From: Sphingomonas radiodurans
GTDB taxonomy: Bacteria; Pseudomonadota; Alphaproteobacteria; Sphingomonadales; Sphingomonadaceae
Assembly (NCBI RefSeq): GCF_020866845.1
Contig: NZ_CP086594.1
Coordinates: 248,001 to 312,000, forward strand
Direction of reading: 5' to 3'
Length of the DNA stretch: 64,000 nt
Program-made: the position numbers and the translations under genes
Shown here: positions 12,850 to 22,190 of the stretch, in pieces
Numbering within the stretch: position 1 is the stretch's first letter
How the letters are laid out: each line of letters opens with the position of its first letter
The notes under the pieces: model-generated
Told to the model about the DNA's origin: nothing
Database searches by the model: none
Seen by the model: the letters and a program-made list of their open reading frames with translations, nothing else

Positions 12850-13920
12850 TTAGAATCTTGTTGGGGCGTAGCGTTCGATGTCGATGTCCAGGCCTGGGTC
12901 TTCGCCCAGGAGGAGCGCGGCGCCGATGGCGGCGGCGGCGGGCGCGGTCTGGATGCCGAAGCCGCCCTGGCCGGCGAACCAGAAGAAGCCGGGCACCTGC
13001 GCGTCGAAGCCGTAGATCGGCAGGCGATCGGGGGCGAAGCTGCGCAGGCCGGCCCATTTGCGGTCGACGTGGGTGACTCGCCAGTCGACGACGTGTTCGA
13101 GTCGATCGATCGCGATCGCGACGTCGAGTTCCTCGGGCTGGACATCGCCGGGGTCACACGCCGTCTCGTCGTGCGGGCTCAGCCATAGCCGCCCGCCGGC
13201 CTCCGGCTTGAAATAGAATTCGCCGCCGAGATGCGAGACGTGCGGGATGTCCGGCGTCGAAGGGGGATCGGTCTGGAGCTGGACGAGCGTGCGGCGGTAC
13301 GGCTGGATGCCGAGCGGCGCGGCGCCCGCAAGGATCGCGACGGGATCAGCCCAGGCGCCGGCGGCGTCGACCAGAATCGTAGCGGCGTAGCTTCCCGCGG
13401 TCGTTTCGATCCGCCAGTTGCCATCGGTGCGATTGGCGGCGATCAGCGCTGCGCCCAGCACGAGCGTCGCGCCATGCTTACGGGCCTTCGCCAGCGCATC
13501 GGCATGGAGCGCGGCGACATCGATATAAGCGCAGCTGCGCTCCATCACGCCGACCGTCCAGCCATCGCGCAGGCCCGGCACATGATCGCGCGGATCGACG
13601 CGGGTTAGATCGACGCCAGTACCGGCGAATTCGGCGAGGAACGCCTCGGCGCGCTTCTCGTCCTGCACCTGGCCGACGTGGAGCGACCCGAGCGGCTCGA
13701 GAAAGCCGCCCGCGCGCAACGGGTCACCCGACAGCGAGGTCAGTGGCTGGACTCCTGAGCCGCCATAGGTTTCGGACCAGAAGGCGGCTGAGCGCCCAGT
13801 GGCGTGATAGCCGGCGACATCCTCCGCTTCGAGCAGCAGTATGCGCGCGCGGTCACCTAGCGCGGCGGCGAGCGTAGCGCCGGCGATCCCGGCGCCGACG
13901 ATGGCGATATCGTAGGTCAT
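12850..13920 (-). CDS. FAD-dependent amino-acid/glycine-oxidase-like oxidoreductase (DAO family)
   Basis: 356 residues. Starts MTYDIAIVGAGIAGATLAAAL, a Rossmann GxGxxG FAD-binding motif, followed by an acidic end of beta-2 (LLLEAED) and the RSAAFW sequence usual in DadA/GlpD-like flavoenzymes. The C-terminal FAD contact GLRSFAPDRLPIYGF and WFAGQGGFGIQTAPA are typical of the D-amino acid/sarcosine oxidase group. Substrate is not known. The next gene upstream overlaps by 4 bases (ATGA at 13917-13920), so they form a two-gene operon with the hydrolase. Confidence 0.85.
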   Translation of the reverse strand: MTYDIAIVGAGIAGATLAAALGDRARILLLEAEDVAGYHATGRSAAFWSETYGGSGVQPLTSLSGDPLRAGGFLEPLGSLHVGQVQDEKRAEAFLAEFAGTGVDLTRVDPRDHVPGLRDGWTVGVMERSCAYIDVAALHADALAKARKHGATLVLGAALIAANRTDGNWRIETTAGSYAATILVDAAGAWADPVAILAGAAPLGIQPYRRTLVQLQTDPPSTPDIPHVSHLGGEFYFKPEAGGRLWLSPHDETACDPGDVQPEELDVAIAIDRLEHVVDWRVTHVDRKWAGLRSFAPDRLPIYGFDAQVPGFFWFAGQGGFGIQTAPAAAAIGAALLLGEDPGLDIDIERYAPTRF

Positions 13921-14852
13921 CGAGCGTGCGCTGTAAGGAATGCGTCGATCGCGGCAAGCGCGCGGTCACGGACGGGGTCGGCTTCGCGCAGAATCTCGTG
14001 CGCCGATTCGGGGCCGAAACGGAGCAGTTCTGCGGCCGGCAGTCGCTCGGCGAGCTGCACTGCGGCGCACGAATCAACCAACCCATCTTCGTCGGCGACC
14101 AGCATCAGGATTGGGGTCACCAGACTAGCGAGCCGGGGATCAGCGCGCTGTTCGCGGGTCGAGGCGAAGGCCTCGGCGAGCCACGACCAGCTCGGCGGGC
14201 CGAGCTTGATGTCGGGCGCCTGCTCGTACCACCATTGCTCGTCGTCGTAGCGACTGGTGTCGCTGGTGAGCAGTTTCTGCCGGTCGATCCGCGCGCCGGG
14301 ACGCTCGTGGCCCTTCCACGCCGGCCGCGCCGGATCACCGCGATCACGCATGAATCGCGCAAGCCGCTCGGCGATGGCAGGGCCGACCGGCGCCTTCAAT
14401 CCGAGCATCGGCGCGATCAAGATCGCCGCGGCGGGGTCAATCGCCCCCTCGATCATCGCGCGTAGGACGAGGTGCCCGCCCATCGAATGGCCCATCGCAA
14501 CGCGTGGTCCATCGACGTCCCAGCTGCTCCAGACTGCCGCCAGATCGGCGATCCAAGGCGCAAAGTCGATCGCATGGCCGACGTGCGGATCGGGGGCGAG
14601 CCGGCCCGAACCGCCCTGCCCGCGCCAGTCGAACGCGGTGATCGACCAACCGGCGGCGTGCCAATGACCGAACGTTTCCAGATACTTCTCGAAGACATCG
14701 CCGCGCCCGCCCTGGAACAGGATCGCGCCGCGCGGGCGGGCCAAACTGGCCGGCCAGTCGAACCGGCGCAGCGCCCAGCCATCCGGCGCGATCCAATGGG
14801 AAATCGCCGCATCGGACGGGATAGCACGGCGGATCGGAGCCTGAATGGTCAT
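13917..14852 (-). CDS. Alpha/beta hydrolase, lysophospholipase/monoacylglycerol lipase-like
   Basis: 311 residues. The nucleophile elbow GHSMGGH is clear, with the oxyanion loop ILFQGGRGDVFEKY and DWRGQGGSGR upstream of it, as in the PldB/Hydrolase_4 lipases. The acid is probably in LMLVADEDGLVDS and the histidine in SAHEILRE. The ATG at 14852 (MTIQAPIRRAIPSD) is chosen; a TTG at 14879 would add nine residues. The 3' end overlaps the FAD oxidase gene. Divergent from cpaA, 53 bases apart. Confidence 0.83.
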   Translation of the reverse strand: MTIQAPIRRAIPSDAAISHWIAPDGWALRRFDWPASLARPRGAILFQGGRGDVFEKYLETFGHWHAAGWSITAFDWRGQGGSGRLAPDPHVGHAIDFAPWIADLAAVWSSWDVDGPRVAMGHSMGGHLVLRAMIEGAIDPAAAILIAPMLGLKAPVGPAIAERLARFMRDRGDPARPAWKGHERPGARIDRQKLLTSDTSRYDDEQWWYEQAPDIKLGPPSWSWLAEAFASTREQRADPRLASLVTPILMLVADEDGLVDSCAAVQLAERLPAAELLRFGPESAHEILREADPVRDRALAAIDAFLTAHAR

Positions 14853-14905
14853 GCGAGGGCTATGGTTACGGTTTGGCAAGCCATTACGTCTAGTGCCGAC
14901 GGCTC

Positions 14906-15379
14906 ATGGGGTGGGACATTCTTTCCTGGGGCTTGCCGGCGATACTGGCACTGCTGCTCGTTTCGGCGGGGATTGAGGATGCGCGCATCCGCGAGATCGC
15001 CAATTGGAAAAACGCCGCGATCGCGCTGATGGCCCCGCTGTGGTGGGTCGCGAGCGGATTGTCGCTGTGGCCCGACATGGTGATCCAGCTGGGCATCGCG
15101 ACGTTCGTCCTCGCGCTGTTCCTGGTCGCGTTCCAGCTCGGCCAAATGGGCGGCGGCGACGTGAAGCTGATCGCGGCGCTCGCGCTGTGGCTGCCGCTGA
15201 CGCCGCTGCTGCAGATGCTGCTGGTGATGTCGCTGGTCGGCGGCGCGCTGACGTTGGTGATGCTTTTGGAGCACAAGTTGCGCCGAAACGACCGCGTTCT
15301 CGAGATCCCATACGGCGTGGCGATCGCCATTGCAGGGCTTCTTGGCCTTCGCGAACCGCTTCTTAACCAATTCACGTAA
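14906..15379 (+). CDS. cpaA: Prepilin peptidase CpaA (TadV-like)
   Basis: Small membrane aspartyl protease (peptidase family A24) that cleaves Flp prepilins and pseudopilins. 157 residues, mostly hydrophobic. The two catalytic aspartates are Asp25 in GIEDARIREIANW and Asp85 in MGGGDVKLIAAL (GxGD motif). No methyltransferase domain, as is normal for CpaA/TadV. First gene of the Tad operon; cpaB follows 55 bases downstream. Confidence 0.93.
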   Translation: MGWDILSWGLPAILALLLVSAGIEDARIREIANWKNAAIALMAPLWWVASGLSLWPDMVIQLGIATFVLALFLVAFQLGQMGGGDVKLIAALALWLPLTPLLQMLLVMSLVGGALTLVMLLEHKLRRNDRVLEIPYGVAIAIAGLLGLREPLLNQFT

Positions 15380-15434
15380 TCATAGCCGGTAATGGAAATA
15401 CCGACCTGCGCTGATGCGAAAGGCACGATAAGTC

Positions 15435-16478
15435 ATGGATAGTCGGAAGATCATTTTGCTGGTGGGCGCGTTGATCGTCGCCGCGATCACCGCGTTCATG
15501 GCACGCACACTGATCATGGGCAGCAGCGCGCCGGCGGCGAGCGCGATGACGGGCGAGCCGGCGCCGATCAACGGCCCCAAGGTGCTCGTCGCGACGCGCG
15601 CGCTGCCGGTCGGCACGATCATCGATCCTACCGCGGTGAAGTTTCAGCCGTGGCCCGCGGAGCTCGTCGAGGGCGCCTATTTCCAGGAAGCTCCCGAGTT
15701 TGACATGAAGACCGTGCTGGGCACCGTGGTGCGCAACCCGATGACCGCCGGCCAGCCGATCACGCAGGGCGCGCTGGTGAAGCCGGGCGACCGCGGGTTC
15801 CTCGCTGCAGCGCTCGGGCCAGGCATGCGCGCCGTGACGGTGCCGGTGTCGACCCAGTCGTCGGTCGCAGGCTTCGTGTTTCCGGGTGACCGCATCGACC
15901 TTCTGTTGACGCAGGCTGTCGCCGGCGGCGGCGATGGCCCGCCGCTGAAGGCCGCAGAGACGATCATGCGCAACCTGCGCGTGCTGGCGACCGACCAGCG
16001 CACCAGCCAGGAGAAGGACGAGGCCGGCAACACCGTCGTGCGCGCCTTCTCCACCGTGACGATCGAGGCGACGCCCAAGATCGCCGAGCAGATCGCAGTG
16101 GCGCAGACGCTAGGCTCGATCTCGCTGTCGCTGCGCTCGATCGCGGACAATACCGCCGAGCTCGAGCAGGCGATCGCGTCGGGGGACGTGAAGGTGCCCG
16201 AGGGCACCGATCCGAAGGCCGAGAAGGCGATGCTGCTGCAGCTCGCGAGTGCGCCGCAAACCGGCAACACGACCTATGCCGTGGGCGCCGACGTGTCGCG
16301 CTTCCAGCGCCGCACGGTGCCCGGCAAGACCGATCAGCCCGCGATGATGACGCCGAACGGCGGCACGATGGCACCGGCCGTACCGTATCCCGGCGCCGTG
16401 GTGCGCGCGCCTGGCCCGGTGGTGCGGATCGCACGTGGAAATACTGTGACCGAGGTTCCGGTCGGGGGGAAGAACTGA
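15435..16478 (+). CDS. cpaB: Flp pilus assembly protein CpaB (RcpC-like)
   Basis: 347 residues. An N-terminal membrane anchor (KIILLVGALIVAAITAFMA) leads into an SAF-type beta-clip domain (VLVATRALPVGTIIDPTAVKFQPWP) and the RcpC/CpaB domain (GMRAVTVPVSTQSSVAGFVFPGDRIDLLLT). Works in the periplasm with the secretin CpaC. The C-terminal part is Pro/Gly/Ala rich and likely disordered. One base separates it from cpaC. Confidence 0.94.
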   Translation: MDSRKIILLVGALIVAAITAFMARTLIMGSSAPAASAMTGEPAPINGPKVLVATRALPVGTIIDPTAVKFQPWPAELVEGAYFQEAPEFDMKTVLGTVVRNPMTAGQPITQGALVKPGDRGFLAAALGPGMRAVTVPVSTQSSVAGFVFPGDRIDLLLTQAVAGGGDGPPLKAAETIMRNLRVLATDQRTSQEKDEAGNTVVRAFSTVTIEATPKIAEQIAVAQTLGSISLSLRSIADNTAELEQAIASGDVKVPEGTDPKAEKAMLLQLASAPQTGNTTYAVGADVSRFQRRTVPGKTDQPAMMTPNGGTMAPAVPYPGAVVRAPGPVVRIARGNTVTEVPVGGKN

Positions 16479-16479
16479 G

Positions 16480-18135
16480 ATGGGTATTCGTTCGAAGCCG
16501 ATCGGCTGGCCGCTCGCCGTGGCGCTGGCCGCTGCCGGAACCCTGGGGGTCTCCGCCGCGGCACCAGCGCAGAACGCCGGCGCCCGCAACAGCGCCGCGC
16601 AGGGGCCGATGCTCCAGATCGCGACCAGCCGTGGCCGCCTGATCACGCTGGCCAAGCCGATGAGCGACCTCTTCGTCGCCAACCCGGACATCGCCGATGT
16701 TCAGGTCCGCTCGCCGACGCAGCTCTATGTGTTCGGCAAGAAGGCGGGCGAGACGACGATCTCCGCCACCGCGAAGAATGGCGCAGTGGTCTATTCCGCC
16801 ACGGTTCGTGTCGGCAACAATTTCGACTCGCTCGGCCAGATGCTGGCGATGGCGATGCCCGATGCGAGCGTCACCGCGACGACGATGAATGGCGTGGTGC
16901 TGCTCACCGGCACCGTCGCCAGCCCGGACGATGGCGCGGAGGCCGAACGGCTGGTGCAGGCGTTCGTCGGGCAGGAGACGAAGGTCGTCAGCCGGATGCG
17001 CACCGCGACGCCGCTGCAGGTGAACCTGCAGGTGCGCTTCGCCGAGGTGAGCCGGACCTTCGTCAAGAACATCAGCTCGAACATCCTGACGCGCGACACG
17101 ACCGGCGGCTTCCAGTTCGGCGTCGCATCGGGTCGCGCGCCGGGGACGATCGGCAATTTTCCGACGACGGGACTGCCCGTACTCGACGCATCGTCGCGCT
17201 TCGGCTTGCCGGCTGGCTCGATCTCGCTGCCGTTCGACGTGAAGACGGGCAATTTCGTCTATCCGAACTCGGGCAGTTCGTATGAATTCACCAAGGGCGC
17301 CGAGCGCACGTCGCTGGGTCTCGCAGGCAAGATCCTCGGGCTGGACGTGCTCCAGGCGCTCGATCTTGGCGAACGCATCGGCCAAGTGACGAGCCTTGCC
17401 AACCCGAACCTCACCGCGCTGTCGGGCGAGACGGGCACGTTCCTCGCGGGCGGCGAGATCCCGATCCCGATCGCGCAGGGGCTTGGCGGCATCGGCGTCG
17501 AGTATAAGCAGTTCGGCGTCAGCATCGCGTATACGCCGACCGTGCTGTCGGACGGGCGCATCTCACTCCGTGTCCGCCCCGAAGTGTCGCAGCTCGATTA
17601 TTCGAACGCCGTGACGATCGGCGGCGCGCAGGTGCCGGGGCTGACGACGCGGCGTACTGAAACGACGGTCGAGCTCGGCTCGGGTCAGAGCTTCATGATC
17701 GCCGGGTTGCTGCAGAACAATCACAACAATTCGATCGAGAAGACGCCGGGCATCGGCGACGTGCCGATCCTGGGTGCGCTGTTCCGCTCGAACGGGTTCA
17801 CGCGGAACGAGACCGAGCTGGTGATCGTGATCACGCCGTATCTGGTGAAGCCGGTGAACGCGAACGAGATCGTGCTGCCCACCGACGGCTACGAATCGCC
17901 GAGCGATGTCGAGCGCGTGCTGCTCGGCAAGCTCGGAGGCGGCAAGAGCGGGGAATCGCGGCCCAAGCCGCGGATGGAAGCCGGTCCGCCGGCAGCGCCG
18001 GCGATGGGTGCCGTCGCGCCGATCGCTCCGGTGCCGCTGCCAGACAGCGTCGCGCCGGTGGCCGATGCCAAGGCGTCGCGCGGCAAGGGGAAGAAGGGCG
18101 GCGACGTCCCTGCCCCAGGTTTCTCGGTCAACTGA
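16480..18135 (+). CDS. cpaC: Tad pilus outer-membrane secretin CpaC (RcpA-like)
   Basis: Forms the outer-membrane channel of the pilus. 551 residues: signal peptide (to about residue 30, AAAPAQ), a pilus-assembly N-terminal domain with LITLAKPMSDLFVANPDIADV, a BON-like segment (ATTMNGVVLLTGTVASPDD), then the secretin domain, with GQVTSLANPNLTALSGETG, FLAGGEIPIPI, and the closing VPILGALFRSNGFTRNETELV signature. C-terminus is a long Pro/Ala/Lys tail. Length is slightly above the family average because of that tail. Confidence 0.96.
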   Translation: MGIRSKPIGWPLAVALAAAGTLGVSAAAPAQNAGARNSAAQGPMLQIATSRGRLITLAKPMSDLFVANPDIADVQVRSPTQLYVFGKKAGETTISATAKNGAVVYSATVRVGNNFDSLGQMLAMAMPDASVTATTMNGVVLLTGTVASPDDGAEAERLVQAFVGQETKVVSRMRTATPLQVNLQVRFAEVSRTFVKNISSNILTRDTTGGFQFGVASGRAPGTIGNFPTTGLPVLDASSRFGLPAGSISLPFDVKTGNFVYPNSGSSYEFTKGAERTSLGLAGKILGLDVLQALDLGERIGQVTSLANPNLTALSGETGTFLAGGEIPIPIAQGLGGIGVEYKQFGVSIAYTPTVLSDGRISLRVRPEVSQLDYSNAVTIGGAQVPGLTTRRTETTVELGSGQSFMIAGLLQNNHNNSIEKTPGIGDVPILGALFRSNGFTRNETELVIVITPYLVKPVNANEIVLPTDGYESPSDVERVLLGKLGGGKSGESRPKPRMEAGPPAAPAMGAVAPIAPVPLPDSVAPVADAKASRGKGKKGGDVPAPGFSVN

Positions 18136-18152
18136 TTGGGACGGAACGGGAC

Positions 18153-18788
18153 ATGATCATGCTGAAGCGCACTCTCCTCCTCGCCGTCGCCCCGGCCATG
18201 CTCGTCGCGGGCTGCAGCGGCACCAAGAACCGCGGGCTCGAATCGGTTCACCAGCCCGTCGTGTCGCGCGCCGATTATGCGTTCGATGTCGGTGCCGGCC
18301 CCGGCGGCCTGGCCCCGGGCGAGAACCAGCGGCTCGCCGGCTGGATGGGATCGCTGCGGGTCGGCTACGGCGATCGCATCGCGGTCGATGATCCGTCACG
18401 CGATCCCGGCACGCGCGCGGATGTGGCCGCGACCGCCGCACGCTATGGCCTGCTGGTGTCGGACGACGCCCCGGTCACCGCCGCGCCGATTGCACCCGGC
18501 ACCGTCCGCGTGGTCGTCAGCCGCGCAAAGGCCTCGGTACCAGGTTGCCCCGATTACAGCCGGATGCAGCCAAGCTACGACGCACAGACGTCGTCGAACC
18601 ACGGGTGCTCGATCAACAGCAATCTCGCGACCATGGTCGCGAGCCCGACCGACCTGGTGCGCGGCGAGGGCAATGTCGGCGTCTACGACCCGGCAGTTGG
18701 AACCCGCGCGATCAACAGCTTCCGCAAGGCCGAGCCGACGGGTGCCGGTGGCACCGCGGTGAAGGCCGAAAGCGCAGGGGGCAAGTAA
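18153..18788 (+). CDS. cpaD: Tad pilus lipoprotein CpaD
   Basis: 211 residues. Signal peptide with lipobox LVAGC, Cys21, so it is an outer-membrane lipoprotein thought to assist or localise the CpaC secretin. The CpaD family blocks are present: ADYAFDVGAG, RVVVSRAKASVPGCPDYS and ASSNHGCSINSNLATMV-like sequence (SNHGCSINSNLATMVASPTDLV). Located between cpaC and cpaE with gaps of 17 and 1 bases. Confidence 0.93.
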   Translation: MIMLKRTLLLAVAPAMLVAGCSGTKNRGLESVHQPVVSRADYAFDVGAGPGGLAPGENQRLAGWMGSLRVGYGDRIAVDDPSRDPGTRADVAATAARYGLLVSDDAPVTAAPIAPGTVRVVVSRAKASVPGCPDYSRMQPSYDAQTSSNHGCSINSNLATMVASPTDLVRGEGNVGVYDPAVGTRAINSFRKAEPTGAGGTAVKAESAGGK

Positions 18789-18789
18789 G

Positions 18790-20076
18790 ATGAACGCACC
18801 ATGGAAATCCGCCAGCGCGGCCAACCGCGAGCCATTCGTCGCCTATGTCTGCGACGAGGCGACTGCCGAAGCGCTCCGTCCGGTGGTCAGCGAGATGGGC
18901 TGGGCCGCGGAAAAAGTACATAAGGGCGGCCTGCGCAATGCGGTGCAATCGCTGTCCGTATCGGCCAGCCCGCTGATCTTGTTCGTCGATCTCGCCGAAT
19001 CGGGTGATCCGCTCAACGACATCAATTCGCTTGCCGAGGTGTGCGAGCCGGGCACCGTCGTCATCGCGTCGGGCCAGGTGAACGACGTGCGGCTCTATCG
19101 CGATCTCGTCGCGAGCGGCATCCAGGACTATCTGTTGAAGCCGCTGAACGCCGAAGCCGTGCGCGACGCTTTCACGCACGCCCAGATGCTGCTCAACGCA
19201 CCGAAGCACGCCGAACCGGTCAACGAACATCCACATTGCTCGGTGGCGGTGATCGGCACGCGCGGCGGCGCCGGCGCCTCGACCATCGCGACCTCGATCG
19301 CGTGGTTGGTAAGCGACAAGGAGCGTCGCACGACTGCGCTGCTCGACCTAGACGTGCATTTCGGGACCGGTGCGCTTGCGCTCGATCTGGAGCCGGGCCG
19401 CGGGCTGACCGACGCGATTGAGAACCCGAGCCGCATCGACGGGCTGTTCATCGAGCGCGCGATGGTACGCGCATCAGAGAACCTCGCCGTCCTCTCGGCC
19501 GAAGCGCCGATCAGTTCGCCGATCGTGACTGACGGTGCCGCCTTCTACCAGCTGCAGGGCGAGATGCGGGCTGCGTTCGAGACCACGGTCATCGACATGC
19601 CGCGCGCGATGCTGGTCAACCACCCGCACCTCATCAGCGACGTCCAAGCGGTGGTGATCGTCACCGAGCTGACACTGGCTGCGGCGCGCGACACAATTCG
19701 CCTTCTTTCGTGGCTAAAAACCAACGCACCACAGGCACAGGTAATGGTGGTCGCCAATCGCGTGCATCCCGGCGCACAGCTGGAGATAACGCGGAAGGAT
19801 TTCGAAACCTCGATCGAGCGCAAGATCGATTACACGGTGCCGTTCGACCAGAAGCTCGCGGCGCAAGCGGCGAAACTGGGCAAGCCACTCGCCGAGGCTG
19901 GCAAGTCTTCCAAGACGGTCGCGCCGATCGTCGACCTTGCGGCGCACATCTGTGCGATCAGCGTCGATGGTGAACTCGTGAAGGGCAAAAGCGGCAAGCC
20001 GGGCAAGGGCATGTCGCTGATCGGCAAGTTCACCGATCTTAAGGGGTTGATCCCCAGAAAAGCCGTCAAGAACTAA
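18790..20076 (+). CDS. cpaE: Tad pilus localisation ATPase CpaE (TadZ)
   Basis: 428 residues: an N-terminal atypical receiver-like domain (residues about 15-135, ending QDYLLKPLNAEAVRDAF) and a ParA/MinD-like ATPase domain. The deviant Walker A is GTRGGAGAST at residues 156-165, lacking the usual lysine pair, as is common for TadZ proteins, which act in polar placement of the pilus machine rather than secretion. LLDLDVHFGTG is the Walker A' / switch region. The last 40 residues are Lys/Gly rich. The next gene should normally be cpaF but is tadB. Confidence 0.94.
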   Translation: MNAPWKSASAANREPFVAYVCDEATAEALRPVVSEMGWAAEKVHKGGLRNAVQSLSVSASPLILFVDLAESGDPLNDINSLAEVCEPGTVVIASGQVNDVRLYRDLVASGIQDYLLKPLNAEAVRDAFTHAQMLLNAPKHAEPVNEHPHCSVAVIGTRGGAGASTIATSIAWLVSDKERRTTALLDLDVHFGTGALALDLEPGRGLTDAIENPSRIDGLFIERAMVRASENLAVLSAEAPISSPIVTDGAAFYQLQGEMRAAFETTVIDMPRAMLVNHPHLISDVQAVVIVTELTLAAARDTIRLLSWLKTNAPQAQVMVVANRVHPGAQLEITRKDFETSIERKIDYTVPFDQKLAAQAAKLGKPLAEAGKSSKTVAPIVDLAAHICAISVDGELVKGKSGKPGKGMSLIGKFTDLKGLIPRKAVKN

Positions 20077-20082
20077 TAGCGA

Positions 20083-20103
20083 CGGGCGCCATCACGGCGC
20101 CCG
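20083..20103 (+). repeat. Perfect hairpin between cpaE and tadB
   Basis: CGGGCGCC, loop ATCAC, GGCGCCCG: an 8-bp perfect stem six bases after the cpaE stop. No T-run follows on the plus strand, so it is not a standard intrinsic terminator; it could protect or separate messages. It lies exactly where cpaF is absent. Confidence 0.6.
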
Positions 20104-20127
20104 AACGGACGAGGCACGGAGCGCGAC

Positions 20128-21102
20128 ATGCCGTTGGTACCAGTGATCACCTTGGCGATCGGCTCGCTCGTTGTGTTGGGCATGCTATACTTTGCTTTCT
20201 CCGGCCCCTCCCCGCAGCGCGCTGGCGTTCGCCGGCTGAGCGCCGTGCGCGACCGCCACTCCGCGCTGCCAGGCGCGGCGATGGAGGCACAGCTTCGCCG
20301 CATTACCGGGCGCAGCGCGACGAAGGCCGATGCGGCGGCGATGCGCTTCCTGCCGCGCCCCGAGGAGCTGCAGAAGCGGCTGAACATGACGGGCAAGACC
20401 TGGACGGTCGGCCAATACGGCACGGCGACGCTGAGCATCACCGCCGGTGTCGGACTTGTGCTGTGGACGATCGGGCTGCCACTGCTGCTCGCGATTTTCC
20501 TTGGGCTGGCGCTTGGCGCCGGCATCCCGCACTTTGTCGTCAGCTCGTTCATCAAGCGCCGGATCAAGCGCTTCAACGCCAAGTTTCCGGACGCGATCGA
20601 GTTGCTCGTCCGCGGGCTGCGCTCGGGCTTGCCGATCACCGAGACGATGTCGGTGGTCGGCAGCGAAGTGCCGGGGCCGGTGGGCGAGGAATTCCGCTCG
20701 GTATCGGACAAGATGAAGATCGGCCGATCGATGGATGTGGCGCTGCAGGAAACGGCGGATCGACTGGGCACGGCTGAGTTTCAATTTTTCGTCATCACGA
20801 TCGCGATCCAGCGCGAAACGGGCGGCAATTTGGCCGAAACGCTGCAGAACCTTGCAACGGTACTTCGCCAGCGCGGCCAGATGAAGCTGAAGATCAAGGC
20901 GATGGCGTCTGAGTCGAAGGCGTCGGCCTATATCATCGGCTCGCTCCCCTTCATTGTCTTCGTGCTGATCTGGTTCGTGAACGGCACGTACATGCAAGGC
21001 TTCTTCACCGATCAGCGGCTGATGGTGGCAGGCGGAGGTGGCATGATCTGGATGGCCATCGGCGCGTACATCATGGCCCAGATGATCAACTTCGAGATCT
21101 GA
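20128..21102 (+). CDS. tadB: Tad pilus inner-membrane platform protein TadB
   Basis: 324 residues. T2SSF (GspF-like) domain with the cytoplasmic FPDAIELLVRGLRSGLPITE and ETGGNLAETLQNLATVLRQR motifs. Transmembrane segments are at the N-terminus, near residues 105-130, and two at the C-terminus (AYIIGSLPFIVFVLIWFVNG; GGGMIWMAIGAYIMAQM). It pairs with TadC to couple the ATPase to pilin polymerisation. tadC follows after four bases. Confidence 0.93.
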   Translation: MPLVPVITLAIGSLVVLGMLYFAFSGPSPQRAGVRRLSAVRDRHSALPGAAMEAQLRRITGRSATKADAAAMRFLPRPEELQKRLNMTGKTWTVGQYGTATLSITAGVGLVLWTIGLPLLLAIFLGLALGAGIPHFVVSSFIKRRIKRFNAKFPDAIELLVRGLRSGLPITETMSVVGSEVPGPVGEEFRSVSDKMKIGRSMDVALQETADRLGTAEFQFFVITIAIQRETGGNLAETLQNLATVLRQRGQMKLKIKAMASESKASAYIIGSLPFIVFVLIWFVNGTYMQGFFTDQRLMVAGGGGMIWMAIGAYIMAQMINFEI

Positions 21103-21106
21103 CGCG

Positions 21107-22108
21107 ATGGAACCGACTCAAGGCCCGACGCTGCTTGGCGTCGACGTATTGTGGGTAGCGACGTTGCTGTCCGCGGTGGCCGCGTTCGCGGTGATGATCG
21201 CGGTCTACGCCGCGATCAGCGTGCGCGATCCAATGGCCAAGCGCGTGAAGGCGCTGAACGATCGGCGCGAACAGCTGAAGGCGGGCATCACCGCCTCCAC
21301 CAGCAAGCGCCGCGCAAAGCTCGTCCAGAAGAGCGAGAGCGCCGATCGCATCCGCGGCTTCCTCGAATCGTTCAAGATCCTGCAGGACAGCCAGCTCAAG
21401 GTCGCGCAGACCAAGTTGCTGCAAGCCGGCATCCGCAAGAAGGATTGGGCCGTCGGCGTGATCTTCGGCCGGCTGGTGCTGCCGGTGGTGCTCGGCGGGT
21501 TCATGGTGTGGCTGGTGTACGGCACGGACACGTTCGCCGAGTGGACCGCACTCAAGCGTTACGGCCTCGTCGCGGCTACCTTCATCCTGAGCTACAAGGC
21601 GCCCGACCTGTATCTCAACAACAAGATCACCAAGCGCAGCCAGGCGATCCGCAAGGGCTTGCCCGACGCGCTCGACCTGCTGGTGATCTGCGCCGAGGCA
21701 GGGTTGACGGTGGACGCGGCGTTTCACCGCGTGGCGAAGGAATTGGGCAAGGCCTATCCGGAACTGGGCGACGAATATGCGCTGACCGCGATCGAGCTCG
21801 GCTTCCTCACCGATCGGCGCCAGGCGTTCGAGAATTTCGCGAGCCGCGTCGCGCTGGAAGAGATCAAGGGCATCGTCACGACGATGGTGCAAACCGAGAA
21901 ATACGGCACCCCGCTCGCGAGCGCGTTGCGTGTCCTGTCGGCCGAATTCCGCAACGAGCGGATGATGCGTGCCGAGGAGAAGGCTGCGCGGCTGCCAGCG
22001 ATCATGACGGTGCCGCTGATCCTGTTCATTCTCCCGGTGCTGTTTGTCGTCATCCTGGGGCCTGCGGCCTGTTCGATCAGCGACGCGTTCATCGGCGGCG
22101 CGATGTAA
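21107..22108 (+). CDS. tadC: Tad pilus inner-membrane platform protein TadC
   Basis: 333 residues, second T2SSF protein of the operon. Signature blocks: KGLPDALDLLVICAEAGLTVDAAF, ELGFLTDRRQAFENFASR, and TMVQTEKYGTPLASALRVLSAEFR. Hydrophobic spans at 13-35, about 120-165 and the C-terminus (PLILFILPVLFVVILGPAACS). The genes for TadD/E/F/G and the Flp pilin do not follow, so the rest of the system must lie elsewhere. Confidence 0.93.
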   Translation: MEPTQGPTLLGVDVLWVATLLSAVAAFAVMIAVYAAISVRDPMAKRVKALNDRREQLKAGITASTSKRRAKLVQKSESADRIRGFLESFKILQDSQLKVAQTKLLQAGIRKKDWAVGVIFGRLVLPVVLGGFMVWLVYGTDTFAEWTALKRYGLVAATFILSYKAPDLYLNNKITKRSQAIRKGLPDALDLLVICAEAGLTVDAAFHRVAKELGKAYPELGDEYALTAIELGFLTDRRQAFENFASRVALEEIKGIVTTMVQTEKYGTPLASALRVLSAEFRNERMMRAEEKAARLPAIMTVPLILFILPVLFVVILGPAACSISDAFIGGAM

Positions 22109-22190
22109 TTGCCGGCGGACGCGGAGCGATCCGGATAGACGGAACGCACGCGGTACAACATCGTTGAGCCTCCGTAACAGGAGGTTCGCG

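Noticed and set aside
15964..17385. 473-residue open frame antisense to cpaB and cpaC
   Set aside because: Composition is Arg/Ala-rich with no family resemblance; the plus-strand pilus genes are certain.
18790..20127. Search for a degraded cpaF between cpaE and tadB
   Set aside because: Only 51 bases separate the genes, and no Walker motif or fragment of a TadA ATPase is found in any frame.
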